Of a stretch of DNA of 64,000 nucleotides, positions 41,758 through 51,301 are shown in pieces. How positions within the stretch are numbered: position 1 is the stretch's first letter; every line of letters begins with the position of its first letter. The notes beneath the pieces were generated by a model. That model worked only from the letters and a program-made list of their open reading frames with translations, had not been told where the DNA came from and did no database searches. The DNA is from G963665975 sp963665975. Its GTDB lineage: Bacteria > Bacteroidota > Rhodothermia > Rhodothermales > Bin80. Where the stretch lies: the NCBI GenBank assembly GCA_963665975.1, contig OY762508.1, forward strand, positions 2,046,001 to 2,110,000, written 5' to 3'. A program made the translations under genes and the position numbers.

Positions 41758-42737
41758 GTAATCGCGAACGCACGCTGAACCGAACGGAGCGCTTGTTTGC
41801 CCTCGTGCTGTTATTGCAGAACAAGCCCAGCATGACTTCGCGGGATCTGGCGGAGCATTTTGGGGTCACCCGGAGAACAATTTTCCGGGACCTGCGCGCA
41901 CTGGGCGAATCGGGCGTTCCGCTAACGTACGCAGAAGAAGGCGGTTACGAGATTCTGGAAGGCTATCAGTTGCCACCGCTCATGTTTTCGGCGCGGCAGG
42001 CAGCGACGCTGCTGATCGGCGCGGAGCTCATGAAATTACAGTCGGACGCGGCTCTCCGCGAAGAAGCCGATTCGGTGGCGCTGAAGATTCGATCCGTGCT
42101 GCCAGCGCGCATCCAGGAATTTATTGATCGCCTGAACGACCGTACGGTTCTGGACCCGTATCGTCTGCACCACGGAGACTCAGAAAGCAGAGGAAACTGG
42201 TTCAGGCTTAGCGAGGCGGTGGCGCAGCGCCGGAGCGTTATGATGGAATATTACGTGCAGCAGCGCGATGAGCTCACCATGCGCACGATAGATCCCTTGG
42301 GAATGGTGTATTACACCGATCACTGGAATGTCATCGCGCACGACCAACTTCGGAATGAATATCGGAGTTTTATCATTGACAACATCCGGTCGATGATGGT
42401 GCTCAGCCGGCGTTTCGAGCCCCCGGAGGGATTTGACCTCCGGGAATATCTAAAGGATCGGGGTCATGATCTCCGCGCGGAGCATGTGGTTATTCGATTC
42501 ACGGAACAGGCCTACCGCATTGCCCGGCGCCATATTCCGGCCCAAATCCTGTCAGAGGAGCAAGCGTCCGGAATGGTAGTGGTGTCCTTCGAATTTGAAA
42601 ATATGGACTTCGTAGCGCACTGGCTGTTGCGCTACGGTACGCAGGCGCAGGTGCTTCAGCCGACGGGTCTCCGCAATCGGATGCGTGCGGAGGCCGAGAA
42701 AATGGCGTGCTTGTATGCGCCGGGAACGACCTGTTAG
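41754..42737 (+). CDS. HTH/WYL-domain transcriptional regulator
   Basis: The 327-residue protein has an N-terminal DeoR-like helix-turn-helix (SRDLAEHFGVTRRTIFRDLRALGESGVPL, residues about 30-58, quoted in part). A WYL domain follows (RSVMMEYYVQQRDELTMRTIDPLGMVYYTDHWNVIAHDQLRNEYRSF, about 160-206), then a WCX C-terminal domain. WYL proteins are ligand- or nucleic-acid-sensing regulators, often of DNA-repair or defence genes. It takes the place that parA occupies in many genomes after rsmG, and is translationally coupled to rsmG. Its 3' end overlaps that of mfd by 4 bp. Confidence 0.88.
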   Translation: MSNRERTLNRTERLFALVLLLQNKPSMTSRDLAEHFGVTRRTIFRDLRALGESGVPLTYAEEGGYEILEGYQLPPLMFSARQAATLLIGAELMKLQSDAALREEADSVALKIRSVLPARIQEFIDRLNDRTVLDPYRLHHGDSESRGNWFRLSEAVAQRRSVMMEYYVQQRDELTMRTIDPLGMVYYTDHWNVIAHDQLRNEYRSFIIDNIRSMMVLSRRFEPPEGFDLREYLKDRGHDLRAEHVVIRFTEQAYRIARRHIPAQILSEEQASGMVVVSFEFENMDFVAHWLLRYGTQAQVLQPTGLRNRMRAEAEKMACLYAPGTTC

Positions 42738-45700
42738 GGAGCCACCGGTGCATAGGAGAGCTGTTCAATGACGCGTTGCGCGTCCTGCAGGTCGGCGACG
42801 GCCTGTACGATTGCGCACAGGCTGCCATCTTTTATTTCCTTCAGGACATAGCGACGTTCGCCATCTGCAAGCCGCTCCAGGAGCATGCGATAGATGTGCT
42901 CGTGGAAGTGTTCGTCCACTTCAGGCGCAGGAAAGTGCAGGAACAGTCGCTGACTCTTCACCTGAACCCGCGGAAGCCGAAGTTCGCGCGCAGCCAGTTT
43001 GATCGCGGCTCCGGCAAGCAGGTTGGCGGCCTCCCGCGGCAAGGGGCCGAAGCGGTCCCGCAGTTCTGCACACAGCTCTTCCAGATGAGGAGTCTTGTCA
43101 ATGTCGCCCAGCCTCCGATAGAGGCTAAGGCGCTCGAGGTGATTGGAAACGTAGGATTCAGGCAATAGCGCCTCCATCGCGAGATCGATTGTTGGCTCAG
43201 CTGCCGGGCGTGGCGGAAGGTCTTCAAACAGTGTGCTAAACTCCTCATGGCGCAATTCTTCGACCGCTTCATCGAGTATGCTCAGATACGTTTCGTACCC
43301 TACCTCGGCGATAAAGCCGCTCTGCTCTCCCCCCAGGACGTTTCCGGCACCACGAATGTCCATATCACGCATGGCAATCTGAAACCCGCTGCCAAGATCG
43401 CTGAACTCCTCCACGGCTTGCAGCCGCCGCCGCGCGGTGCGTGTGAGAGCATGGATGGACGGGACGAGGAGGTAGCAAAACGCTTTCCGTTGTGAGCGTC
43501 CTACGCGTCCTCTGAGCTGGTGGAGTTCAGACAGTCCAAAGCGCTGTGCCTGGTGTATGACGATCGTGTTCGCGTTTGAAATATCGAGGCCGTTTTCGAT
43601 GATAGTCGTGGAGACAAGGACGTCAAACTTGCGCGCGATAAAGCTCATCATGACCTGTTCAAGCCGCGCAGGCTTCATCTGCCCGTGTGCAACATCCATG
43701 CGTACGCCGGGCACGAGTGCGCGGAGCATGCTGGCGAATTCCTCAATGGACTGAACGCGGTTGTGAATGACAAAGACCTGACCGCCACGCCCTGTTTCGT
43801 ACAGGATGGCGTCGCGAATTAAATTCTTGTTGAAGGAGTGGATTTCGGTGAGGATGCGCTGCCGATTGGGTGGTGGCGTGCTGATGATCGACAAATCGCG
43901 GGCGCCCATCAGCGAAAACTGCAGCGTACGGGGAATGGGCGTAGCCGTCAGCGTGATCGTGTCTACGTTCACGCGTGTTTGCCGCAGGCGCTCCTTTACG
44001 CCTACTCCGAAGCGCTGCTCTTCGTCAACGATAAGGAGGCCGAGATCGTTGAAAGCCACATCCCTGGATACCAGGCGGTGCGTTCCCACCACAATATCGA
44101 CCGCGCCGGTTTTCAGGTCTGCGAGTATCCTTTTTTGTTCGGCGGGGGCTTTAAACCTGGACAGCACGTCCACGCGGACAGGATAGCGGTTGAGGCGCTG
44201 CCGAAAGGTCTCGTAATGCTGCTGGGCAAGGACAGTGGTGGGCACCAATATCGCCACCTGTTTGCCGTCCTGGACTGCCTTGAAGGCGGCGCGGACCGCA
44301 ACTTCTGTTTTTCCGAAGCCAACGTCACCGCAAATAAGGCGGTCCATCGGAGTTGGAGTCTCCATATCGCGCTTGATGGCTTCTGCTACCAGGGCCTGGT
44401 CGGGCGTATCCTCGAATGCAAAGGAGGCCTCCATTTCGCGCTGCCAGACCGTATCAGCGGAAAAGCCGTATCCCTTGGAGGCCTTGCGACGCGCATAGAG
44501 CAGGATCAGATCACGCGCGATATCTTTGATGCGTTTTTTAGCGCGCTTTTTTGCGCGCTCCCACTGGCCGGAGCCAAGCTTCGTCAGACGTGGCACATGT
44601 CCGTCCTTGCCGGTGTACCGGTGCAGTTTGTGCAGCGCCTGCACGTTGACAAATAGCACGTCCTCATCCGCGTAATGGATGCGGACAGCCTCCTGGCGCC
44701 GGTTTCTTACGGTAATGGTCCGAAACCCGGCAAAGCGCCCTACGCCGTGGTCTACATGTACGATAAAGTCGCCGGGCTGGAGATTGCGCAACTCCTGGAT
44801 CCGTATTCCGCCATGGCGGCGACGCCTTCGGCTGGATGGCCGATGAAAGCGGTTAAAAATCTGGTGATCGGTATAAACGGCCAGACCGAGCTCAGGAAGC
44901 ACAAATCCTTCGTGCAAGGACTGGGTAACGAGCTCCACGGCGCATGCATGCACTTCGTCTTCGAGCAACTCCGCCAAACGGTCTTTCTGCGACAGGCTGT
45001 CGCACAGGACTGTCGTGCGCGTGCCCACAATGTTGTTTTCGGCTAACTGCCGTTTCACTTCGGAGATATGGCCGTTGAAGGACGGCTGTGGCCGGCCAGC
45101 CATGTCCAAAACGTCGCCATCGCTCGCCGGCATGAATGAGCCCAGCAGCAACTGTGGCTTGTGGTCCATGGCGGCGCGCAATTCGTCATAGGGCGCGTAG
45201 TGGGTCTCCGGCCTGGAAAGCCCAGGCTTGTCAGATTGTCCGCACAGCGAAGACGCGCGCTCGAACAAATCGGTGCATGTCTTCTCGAACCTTTTGGCAT
45301 TGAACAGGGCCAATACGGCATTCGGAGCCATGTAATCGAACAGCGTGCAGGAGTCGGGCTCCGTGTCGAGCAGGCCAGTCAGGTCTGGCACAATGCGTGC
45401 CTGCGTCAGACGACTTATGGATCGCTGAGACCGGCTGTCAAACTCTCGGATAGAGTCAATCTCGTCACCGAAAAACTCAATCCGGACGGGATATTGTCCT
45501 ACGAAGGGGTACACATCAAGAATGCCGCCACGCCAGGCGACGTCGCCGGGTTGCTCCACGAATTCGGTCCGTTGGAATCCCTGCGCCGCGAGACGGGTTA
45601 CGAGTGTCTGCGGAGCCACTTCGAGGCCGATCGAGACCTCGAAGGTTTCCCGGTTTGCTAGCGACAGTGATGGAACACGCTCGTACAAGGCCTCAAGGCT

Positions 45701-46114
45701 GGTGACAAGCACGCCGGATAAGCCAGCTCGCAGTTGTTGAAGTACATCGGCGCGCTCAACCGGGAGGGAGAAGTCGGCAATCTGCTCCTCATCGTATGGC
45801 GTTCGTCCGCTGGGTGGGAACAGGAGCACGCGGCCACTGGCGAACTGCTCGACATCGGCATGGAGGTAGAGTGCATCCTCTTTCTCCGGGAGGATGCAGA
45901 GGATCTGGTGGTTTGTTTCCTCCATGAGGTGATGCAGCACGAATGCGGGCAGCGATCCGGGGACGCCACGGAGCCGCAGCGGTGTGGGATCGTCCGCCTG
46001 AGCCCAGGAGACCACCTGTCGGCAAAACGAAGACCGGGTGATTTGCTGGTATATGAAGGAGAGAGACACGTGCCTGTGCGCTCGTCTGTATCGCGAGATG
46101 TCTTCACGCCTCAA
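42734..46114 (-). CDS. mfd: Transcription-repair coupling factor Mfd
   Basis: The 1,126-residue protein has the UvrB-like N-terminal module (YDEEQIADFSLPVERADVLQQL), the RNA-polymerase-interaction domain (GDFIVHVDHGVGRFAGFRTI) and the RecG-like translocase. The translocase contains Walker A GDVGFGKTEVAVRAAF, DEEQ (IVDEEQRFGV), TATPIPRTLQ, HGQMK and a TRG-like segment. The C-terminal TRCF domain closes it. It removes stalled RNA polymerase and recruits UvrA, whose gene lies at 59.7-62.6 kb. It is downstream of murQ on the same strand. Confidence 0.95.
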   Translation of the reverse strand: MRREDISRYRRAHRHVSLSFIYQQITRSSFCRQVVSWAQADDPTPLRLRGVPGSLPAFVLHHLMEETNHQILCILPEKEDALYLHADVEQFASGRVLLFPPSGRTPYDEEQIADFSLPVERADVLQQLRAGLSGVLVTSLEALYERVPSLSLANRETFEVSIGLEVAPQTLVTRLAAQGFQRTEFVEQPGDVAWRGGILDVYPFVGQYPVRIEFFGDEIDSIREFDSRSQRSISRLTQARIVPDLTGLLDTEPDSCTLFDYMAPNAVLALFNAKRFEKTCTDLFERASSLCGQSDKPGLSRPETHYAPYDELRAAMDHKPQLLLGSFMPASDGDVLDMAGRPQPSFNGHISEVKRQLAENNIVGTRTTVLCDSLSQKDRLAELLEDEVHACAVELVTQSLHEGFVLPELGLAVYTDHQIFNRFHRPSSRRRRRHGGIRIQELRNLQPGDFIVHVDHGVGRFAGFRTITVRNRRQEAVRIHYADEDVLFVNVQALHKLHRYTGKDGHVPRLTKLGSGQWERAKKRAKKRIKDIARDLILLYARRKASKGYGFSADTVWQREMEASFAFEDTPDQALVAEAIKRDMETPTPMDRLICGDVGFGKTEVAVRAAFKAVQDGKQVAILVPTTVLAQQHYETFRQRLNRYPVRVDVLSRFKAPAEQKRILADLKTGAVDIVVGTHRLVSRDVAFNDLGLLIVDEEQRFGVGVKERLRQTRVNVDTITLTATPIPRTLQFSLMGARDLSIISTPPPNRQRILTEIHSFNKNLIRDAILYETGRGGQVFVIHNRVQSIEEFASMLRALVPGVRMDVAHGQMKPARLEQVMMSFIARKFDVLVSTTIIENGLDISNANTIVIHQAQRFGLSELHQLRGRVGRSQRKAFCYLLVPSIHALTRTARRRLQAVEEFSDLGSGFQIAMRDMDIRGAGNVLGGEQSGFIAEVGYETYLSILDEAVEELRHEEFSTLFEDLPPRPAAEPTIDLAMEALLPESYVSNHLERLSLYRRLGDIDKTPHLEELCAELRDRFGPLPREAANLLAGAAIKLAARELRLPRVQVKSQRLFLHFPAPEVDEHFHEHIYRMLLERLADGERRYVLKEIKDGSLCAIVQAVADLQDAQRVIEQLSYAPVAP

Positions 46115-46158
46115 GGGCGCAGAGCAGTTGATGGTCCAGAGGGCTAGCTGTCGAGGAT

Positions 46159-46174
46159 TGTTTCACGTGAAACA
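46159..46174 (+). other. parS centromere site 3 (perfect)
   Basis: TGTTTCACGTGAAACA occurs a second time, in the 65-bp gap between murQ and mfd, about 5.2 kb beyond site 1. Confidence 0.95.
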
Positions 46175-46179
46175 CGGAT

Positions 46180-47097
46180 TTATTCACCAATGGCCCGCCG
46201 AACGAAGCCATCGGCCTTGGCGAGGCGGCGTCGCGCCTCTTCGGCGGGCAGGCCGCCCAGCACCATGACCAGGGCCGTCTTGACGTGTCCGCCGGCCGCG
46301 CGGAGTGCCACTGTTGCAGCATCGTAGTCGAGACCCGTCACCATCATTACGGTGCGTTTCGAACGCTCAATCAGTTTTTCGGCGGACATTTGCAAATCGA
46401 CCATCATGTTTTTGTACACCTTTCCCATGCGGACCATGGTGGCGGTAGTCAGCATGTTCAGCACCAGTTTCTGCGCCGTGCCGCTTTTCATGCGGGTGGA
46501 TCCCATGATAACCTCAGGACCGACCACCACGCAGATGGCTACATCCACCTTCAGCGTAAAGTGTTCGCGCGGATTACACGTCACGAAAAGGGTTCGGCAT
46601 CCGATCTGCCGTGCGTGTGCGACGGCGCCGACTACGAACGGCGTCCGTCGGCTCGCCGCGATACCGCAAACCACATCCGGCGGAGCCACCTGGATCGCGC
46701 GCAGCGCTTCCGCGCCATGTTCGGGTACATCCTCTGCGCCTTCCTGGGAGCGAAAGACCGCTGCCGGTCCTCCCGCAATAATGCCTTGGATCATCTCTGG
46801 AGGAGTACCAAACGTGGGTGGGCATTCCGAGGCATCCAGTATTCCCAGCCGGCCGCTGGTTCCGGCGCCGACATAGATGAGCCTGCCCCCGTCGTGCAAT
46901 CCCTGGACCACGAGTTGGACTGCGCGACCAATGTAGGGAATCTCCTTTGCGACCGCTGTGGCCACGGTTTGGTCCTCCGCATTTATGATGCGGAGAATGT
47001 CCACGATAGACGCCGTATCAAAGTCTTCGGAGTGCGGATTGCGCTGCTCCGTGACCAGGGACTGGAGTTCCTCGAAGAGTGACGGGGTAGCATCCAT
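46180..47097 (-). CDS. murQ: N-acetylmuramic acid 6-phosphate etherase
   Basis: The 305-residue SIS-domain enzyme splits MurNAc-6-phosphate into GlcNAc-6-phosphate and lactate during cell-wall recycling. It shows RNPHSEDFDTASIVDILRIINAED at the start, GAGTSGRLGILDASECPPTFGTPP with the catalytic Glu, and MGSTRMKSGTAQKLVLNMLTT (quoted in part). The gene is complete. It is divergent from recF and upstream of mfd. Confidence 0.95.
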   Translation of the reverse strand: MDATPSLFEELQSLVTEQRNPHSEDFDTASIVDILRIINAEDQTVATAVAKEIPYIGRAVQLVVQGLHDGGRLIYVGAGTSGRLGILDASECPPTFGTPPEMIQGIIAGGPAAVFRSQEGAEDVPEHGAEALRAIQVAPPDVVCGIAASRRTPFVVGAVAHARQIGCRTLFVTCNPREHFTLKVDVAICVVVGPEVIMGSTRMKSGTAQKLVLNMLTTATMVRMGKVYKNMMVDLQMSAEKLIERSKRTVMMVTGLDYDAATVALRAAGGHVKTALVMVLGGLPAEEARRRLAKADGFVRRAIGE

Positions 47098-47267
47098 GAG
47101 GCACTGGCGTTGAATAGAGAAAGAAGCACAGGAACCTATCAGGACGACGAATGCTTCCGAAGTGTTCTGGCTGCGAAAGATACTGCGCAGCGCAGGTAGG
47201 ATTGTGAACGTATTGTACAGGTGAGAGTAAGCAGCCGCAGCCGCCGAATCTTTGATGGAAATGGCCC

Positions 47268-48404
47268 ATGGTCATTCGTACTCTTCGTATGCAGGCGTTT
47301 CGGGCCCATGCGGACACCACGGTGACTTTTGCACCAAAGGTCAATGTGTTTTATGGACCTAACGGGGCAGGAAAGACCAATATTCTGGAGGCGGTGCACT
47401 ATGCGTGTCTTTCCAAGAGCTTTTTGAGCTCAAAAGACAGGTATGCACTGCGCAAGGGGTGTCCGCATTTCGATGTGGAGGGGGAATTTGTAGGGCAGTG
47501 GCGCGCGAACCTCTCCGTGCGCCTGGTCTATGCGCCTGGAGTTGGCAAACGGGTTTTCTTGAACAGGAGTCCTTTGGACCGGATTGCCGAGATTGTCGGC
47601 CGATTGCCGGTTGTCGTGTGCTCCCAGGCAGATCACGCATTGACGTCCGGAGGCCCGGAAGAGCGCCGCCGTTTTCTCAATAACATTATGAGTCAGGCGC
47701 GGCCTGTCTACCTGGACAATCTGCTGAAGTACCGCAGGACGCTGCGGCAACGCAACGAGCTTTTGTCGAAGTCCAGGCGCCGCCCAGGCGCGTTGGCGCC
47801 CGCTGTGTTGGAGTCATGGAATGCGAAGCTGGTAGCTCTCGGAAGCCGTGTAATTGTGGACAGGCTTCACTTCCTGACCACGTTTTCGGGTTTCTTGCAA
47901 AAGGCCTATGGCTTGATAAATAGTGTGGCTGAGCATCCAACGGTGGACTATAGGGGTCTTGGCCCGTTTGTATGGGACGCGGACGAGGAGGCGGTGGCCA
48001 CAGTGTTCCGGGAAAAACTGCATCGGGCGGTGCGGCGGGAGCGCGAATTGGGCCGGACGTTGGTCGGTCCGCATCGGGACGAGTTGACGTTTCGCATTGA
48101 GGATTTCGAAGTACGGCGCTATGCCTCGCAGGGGCAACACCGCACGTTTGGCATGGCTATAAAGCTGGCTCAGTATTTCTATTTGAGCGACCGTCTGGAG
48201 GAGGCCCCCATCTTGCTTCTTGACGATGTATTTGATCCATTGGACAAGAAGCGCACCGAGGTGTTTTTGTCCTTATTGACAAGTGATGCGATAGGCCAGG
48301 CACTCATTACCGGTGCAGAGAGTGATGTGTTCACCAGCATTATTCCGTTTGATCAGTCCGAACATCTTTTGCAGCGTGTAGACGGCGGGAGCGTCACGAG
48401 GTAG
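47268..48404 (+). CDS. recF: DNA replication and repair protein RecF
   Basis: The 378-residue SMC-like ATPase shows LRMQAFRAHADTTVTFAP, Walker A YGPNGAGKTNILEAVHYACLSKSF, GGPEERRRFLN, the signature region ASQGQHRTFGMAIKLAQY and Walker B ILLLDDVFDPLDKKR. It helps load RecA at gaps. In many genomes recF follows dnaN; here it is about 20 kb away on the other side of the origin. Confidence 0.95.
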   Translation: MVIRTLRMQAFRAHADTTVTFAPKVNVFYGPNGAGKTNILEAVHYACLSKSFLSSKDRYALRKGCPHFDVEGEFVGQWRANLSVRLVYAPGVGKRVFLNRSPLDRIAEIVGRLPVVVCSQADHALTSGGPEERRRFLNNIMSQARPVYLDNLLKYRRTLRQRNELLSKSRRRPGALAPAVLESWNAKLVALGSRVIVDRLHFLTTFSGFLQKAYGLINSVAEHPTVDYRGLGPFVWDADEEAVATVFREKLHRAVRRERELGRTLVGPHRDELTFRIEDFEVRRYASQGQHRTFGMAIKLAQYFYLSDRLEEAPILLLDDVFDPLDKKRTEVFLSLLTSDAIGQALITGAESDVFTSIIPFDQSEHLLQRVDGGSVTR

Positions 48405-48563
48405 CATGATTTCGAATACCCCACACGATAACACATTATATATTCGTGGCTTAAATTATTATTTTCGTGATCCGCGTTACACCGCTCACGGAACATCTCT
48501 CACAACGGGGGCAATCTGCAACCTGGTGGAGATTGCATAGCTGCAGGGCGGCTCGCAACGGGT
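48405..48563. other. Convergent intergenic region with weak hairpins
   Basis: This AT-rich stretch lies between the ends of recF and the MaoC gene. CACGA and TCGTG around an AT loop, followed by TTATTATTTT, could serve as a terminator for recF. The match is weak. Confidence 0.3.
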
Positions 48564-49010
48564 CTATTCGCTGTCCACTGACGGGGGAATCAGCGTAGCG
48601 TCGCCGGCCAGCGCCATCTTGTTTCGGTCGGTATAGATATACGTCTTTGCCTGAATGTACCCTTTCTGATCCAGCTTCTCGACGACCTTCACTTCGACGC
48701 GCACTTTAGAGCCGACGCGTACGGGCCTCAGAAACCGGCAGGCCAGGGACACGGCAACACTGCCGTGTCCGGGGAAGTCTCGTCCGAGGACTTTCGAGAT
48801 CAAGCCCAGCAGGAATACGCCATGGACAATACGGTGACCGAAGCGTGTGGTTTTTGCATATTCGGCATCAACGTGCAGTGGATTGTCGTCGCCGGTAATT
48901 CTTCCAAACGTTAATACATCATCTTCACTGATGAAACGATAGGTTTCGAACCTGTCTCCTATCTGTAACGATTCGTAGGTGTGCAGGGCCTGTTCTGGAG
49001 CTTCGATCAT
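48564..49010 (-). CDS. MaoC-like (R)-hydratase family protein
   Basis: The 148-residue hotdog-fold protein has the hydratase 2 motif FGRITGDDNPLHVDAEYA with the catalytic Asp and His, then FGHRIVHGVFLLGLISKV and FLRPVRVGSKVRVEVKV. MaoC/PhaJ proteins hydrate trans-2-enoyl thioesters. The substrate could be enoyl-CoA for lipid or storage metabolism, or a polyketide-type intermediate. It stands alone, convergent with recF. Confidence 0.88.
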   Translation of the reverse strand: MIEAPEQALHTYESLQIGDRFETYRFISEDDVLTFGRITGDDNPLHVDAEYAKTTRFGHRIVHGVFLLGLISKVLGRDFPGHGSVAVSLACRFLRPVRVGSKVRVEVKVVEKLDQKGYIQAKTYIYTDRNKMALAGDATLIPPSVDSE

Positions 49011-49766
49011 GGGATTAGACGCGCTGAAATCAATGGGCAGACCGCGAGTTCTGCAATGTAGGAATATACGGAGATTTTACATCAGAATTATCGTTAAAGA
49101 TTCCATTTTCCAGCTCATTCGGTTATCTCTATTTGGAGCTTCCGGTCAGGCCGCTCACCAGGCGTGAACACCGTATAAAGGTGCCGCCAGGGGTGATTCC
49201 GCAAGGCCGTTGCCATCCACTTGTACGCCACGATTGCATCGCCACATTCAGTGGATCCGACCCGGCTGGTGTATCGGGGCTCGGTCCGGCTACCGAGATT
49301 ATGTTACCGGGTCCGATTGCATCAAATCCGGCGCGCGATTTCTGTGTCGTTTGGCTTTTCTGTTGACCACGCTTCGAAATCCAATACTGGCTGGTGTGGG
49401 AGTGCTTCAGGACGGTGGAAATACACTTGCTTCCGGTCACGACGGTCTGGCCAATCGAATTGGCATTCCTTCTCGACCTCTTTCATCGGTAGCCCTTGCG
49501 GTCCCGGGCCCGCATTATGTGGTGCCTCCTTTTCACTCGGTTCAGTAATGGACAACGAGACAGCCAGGGCGGCGTGCCGGAGTCCATGCCGAGTCTGTCC
49601 CTCTCATGTTGCATTGTTACGGGCCTGTCACGGCATGATGTCCAAGCGTTCCCGGTCGGCGGCTCGCATGCACTGGGGACCAAGACCGAACCAGTCTATC
49701 AATTGCAGGTAGGACACGGCAGACAGGCAGTCGCCCAGGCGATCGAATGGTAATCCTTTACGACGC
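49011..49766. other. Intergenic region without supported gene
   Basis: About 750 bp hold several overlapping open frames of 60-160 codons on both strands, none with a start signal, composition or motif I can defend. The base composition is mixed, AT-rich at 49040-49130. It may be decayed coding sequence; nothing was recognised. Confidence 0.4.
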
Positions 49767-50807
49767 ATGCGACATCACACAGACGACATTCTAATTGCCC
49801 TTGTTCTTCTGATCGTCGGCTGCGGGTCCGTCGTCGAACAAGAGGCGCTGCAATGCGCTGGCACATTTGAGCAAAAGGTGTTCCAACACCACGTAATCGG
49901 CTTCTATCCCGCCTGGAAGCATGACGTGACGCCCGTCTCTCAAATACGATGGGATTTGCTTACGCGCGTGATCTATGCATTTGCCATACCACGAGATGAC
50001 GGTTCGCTTGACATCGGCGACCTGACACAAATCGACACGTTGGCTGCGGCGGCCCATGCACATGGAGTAGAGGTGTATCTCTCGGTGGGAGGAGGCTCCG
50101 GCTCGGCAAGTTTTCCCGTCCTCGCTGCAGACAGGAATGCCCGCGATACCTTCGTACAGGCGATAAGCCGGTATCTGGAGGAGCACTGTCTCGACGGGGT
50201 TGACATCGACTGGGAGCATTGGACCAAGGACGGCGCAAACGTCCCCGTGCCTTCGGAAAGGGCCGGACTGGTTTCCTTGTTGCGGGACCTGCGGGCCGCG
50301 TTGGACAGCCGGGCGATTTCGCTAGATGTCTACCCTGGAGACTGGTTCGGTCGCCACTACGACGACATACATTCGCTCGTCGATTACGTGCATGTGATGG
50401 GCTACGACTTCAGCGGGCCATGGTCCGCGCCGGGACCGCATTCTTCCTTCGAACAAGCCATCGGCTCGGGATCCAACGCCTCTTCAACGGGCCTTGCATA
50501 CTGGACAAACTATCGTAAGTGGCCGACAAATAAGATCATGCTCGGTGTGCCATTCTATGGCAGGGATTTCGACAACAACGGAGGAGCGGGTATTTCCTAT
50601 CGAGAAATTGTCGCCCGATATCCGAAGGCTGCGGATATGAACAGGGTTGCAAATATTTACTACAACGGAGTGCAAACGATCGTCGATAAGACGCGACACG
50701 TGGTTGACAACGGATACCCGGGAGTGATGATCTGGGAGATTGCGCAGGATACACGCGATTCGGCGACGAGTCTGTTACATGCTATCGATAGCGTGGCGAA
50801 CCCTTAG
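49767..50807 (+). CDS. Glycoside hydrolase family 18 lipoprotein
   Basis: The 346-residue protein has a lipoprotein signal (LIVGC) and a GH18 TIM barrel. The substrate-assisted catalytic motif is DGVDIDWEHW with the acid Glu, preceded by VYLSVGGGSGS. Further marks are HVMGYDFSGPW, IMLGVPFYGRDF and the closing GYPGVMIWEIAQD. It probably cleaves beta-1,4-linked N-acetylglucosamine polymers (chitin or peptidoglycan-like) at the outer membrane. No chitin-binding domain is attached. Confidence 0.88.
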   Translation: MRHHTDDILIALVLLIVGCGSVVEQEALQCAGTFEQKVFQHHVIGFYPAWKHDVTPVSQIRWDLLTRVIYAFAIPRDDGSLDIGDLTQIDTLAAAAHAHGVEVYLSVGGGSGSASFPVLAADRNARDTFVQAISRYLEEHCLDGVDIDWEHWTKDGANVPVPSERAGLVSLLRDLRAALDSRAISLDVYPGDWFGRHYDDIHSLVDYVHVMGYDFSGPWSAPGPHSSFEQAIGSGSNASSTGLAYWTNYRKWPTNKIMLGVPFYGRDFDNNGGAGISYREIVARYPKAADMNRVANIYYNGVQTIVDKTRHVVDNGYPGVMIWEIAQDTRDSATSLLHAIDSVANP

Positions 50808-51301
50808 CGGATGGCGCAAGGGCATCGCGCCACGCTGGAATACACACGTTGCTTGTATCTAACCGATAAGCCGGACCATTTTCATCGGGAGACTCACGCT
50901 ACATTGAAGCTTTCCACGGCGCACGCGAAAAAGGAATAAGACATTCCCGTTTCTGGAAGAAACACGCAACACCGCGGCGAGCCGTGGCATGGAATGTTGG
51001 TGGCTTCGAACTTTGCAATCGGAAAATGTGTCGCCACCGTGTACGCGCCTCAGGCCGGCGCGTACACATCCATTTCCCTATTACTATTTATGCAGAATGG
51101 GCAGCTATCAACCCAATCCGTTTCCTTTGCCTGTTCCATAATGCCGGAGCAAACGGCGTCTCCTGGGTCCGTGTTGATTGTTGGGCCAACAATGCCTGAG
51201 TTGTCGCGACAGTGAGACCGCCGCCCTCCATGCGCGTTACAGTAGCGCATAGCCAGTTCCTGGACAATCGAATTTCATTCCGGCGCATACGGTAAGCAAG
51301 C
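50808..51301. other. Intergenic region without supported gene
   Basis: About 490 bp separate the hydrolase from the membrane protein. One 73-codon frame has no family pattern and is ignored. No tRNA or clear terminator was seen. Confidence 0.4.

Noticed and set aside
49221..49712. A 163-codon plus-strand frame before the GH18 gene
   Set aside because: No start signal, no motif, and competing frames of similar quality on both strands.
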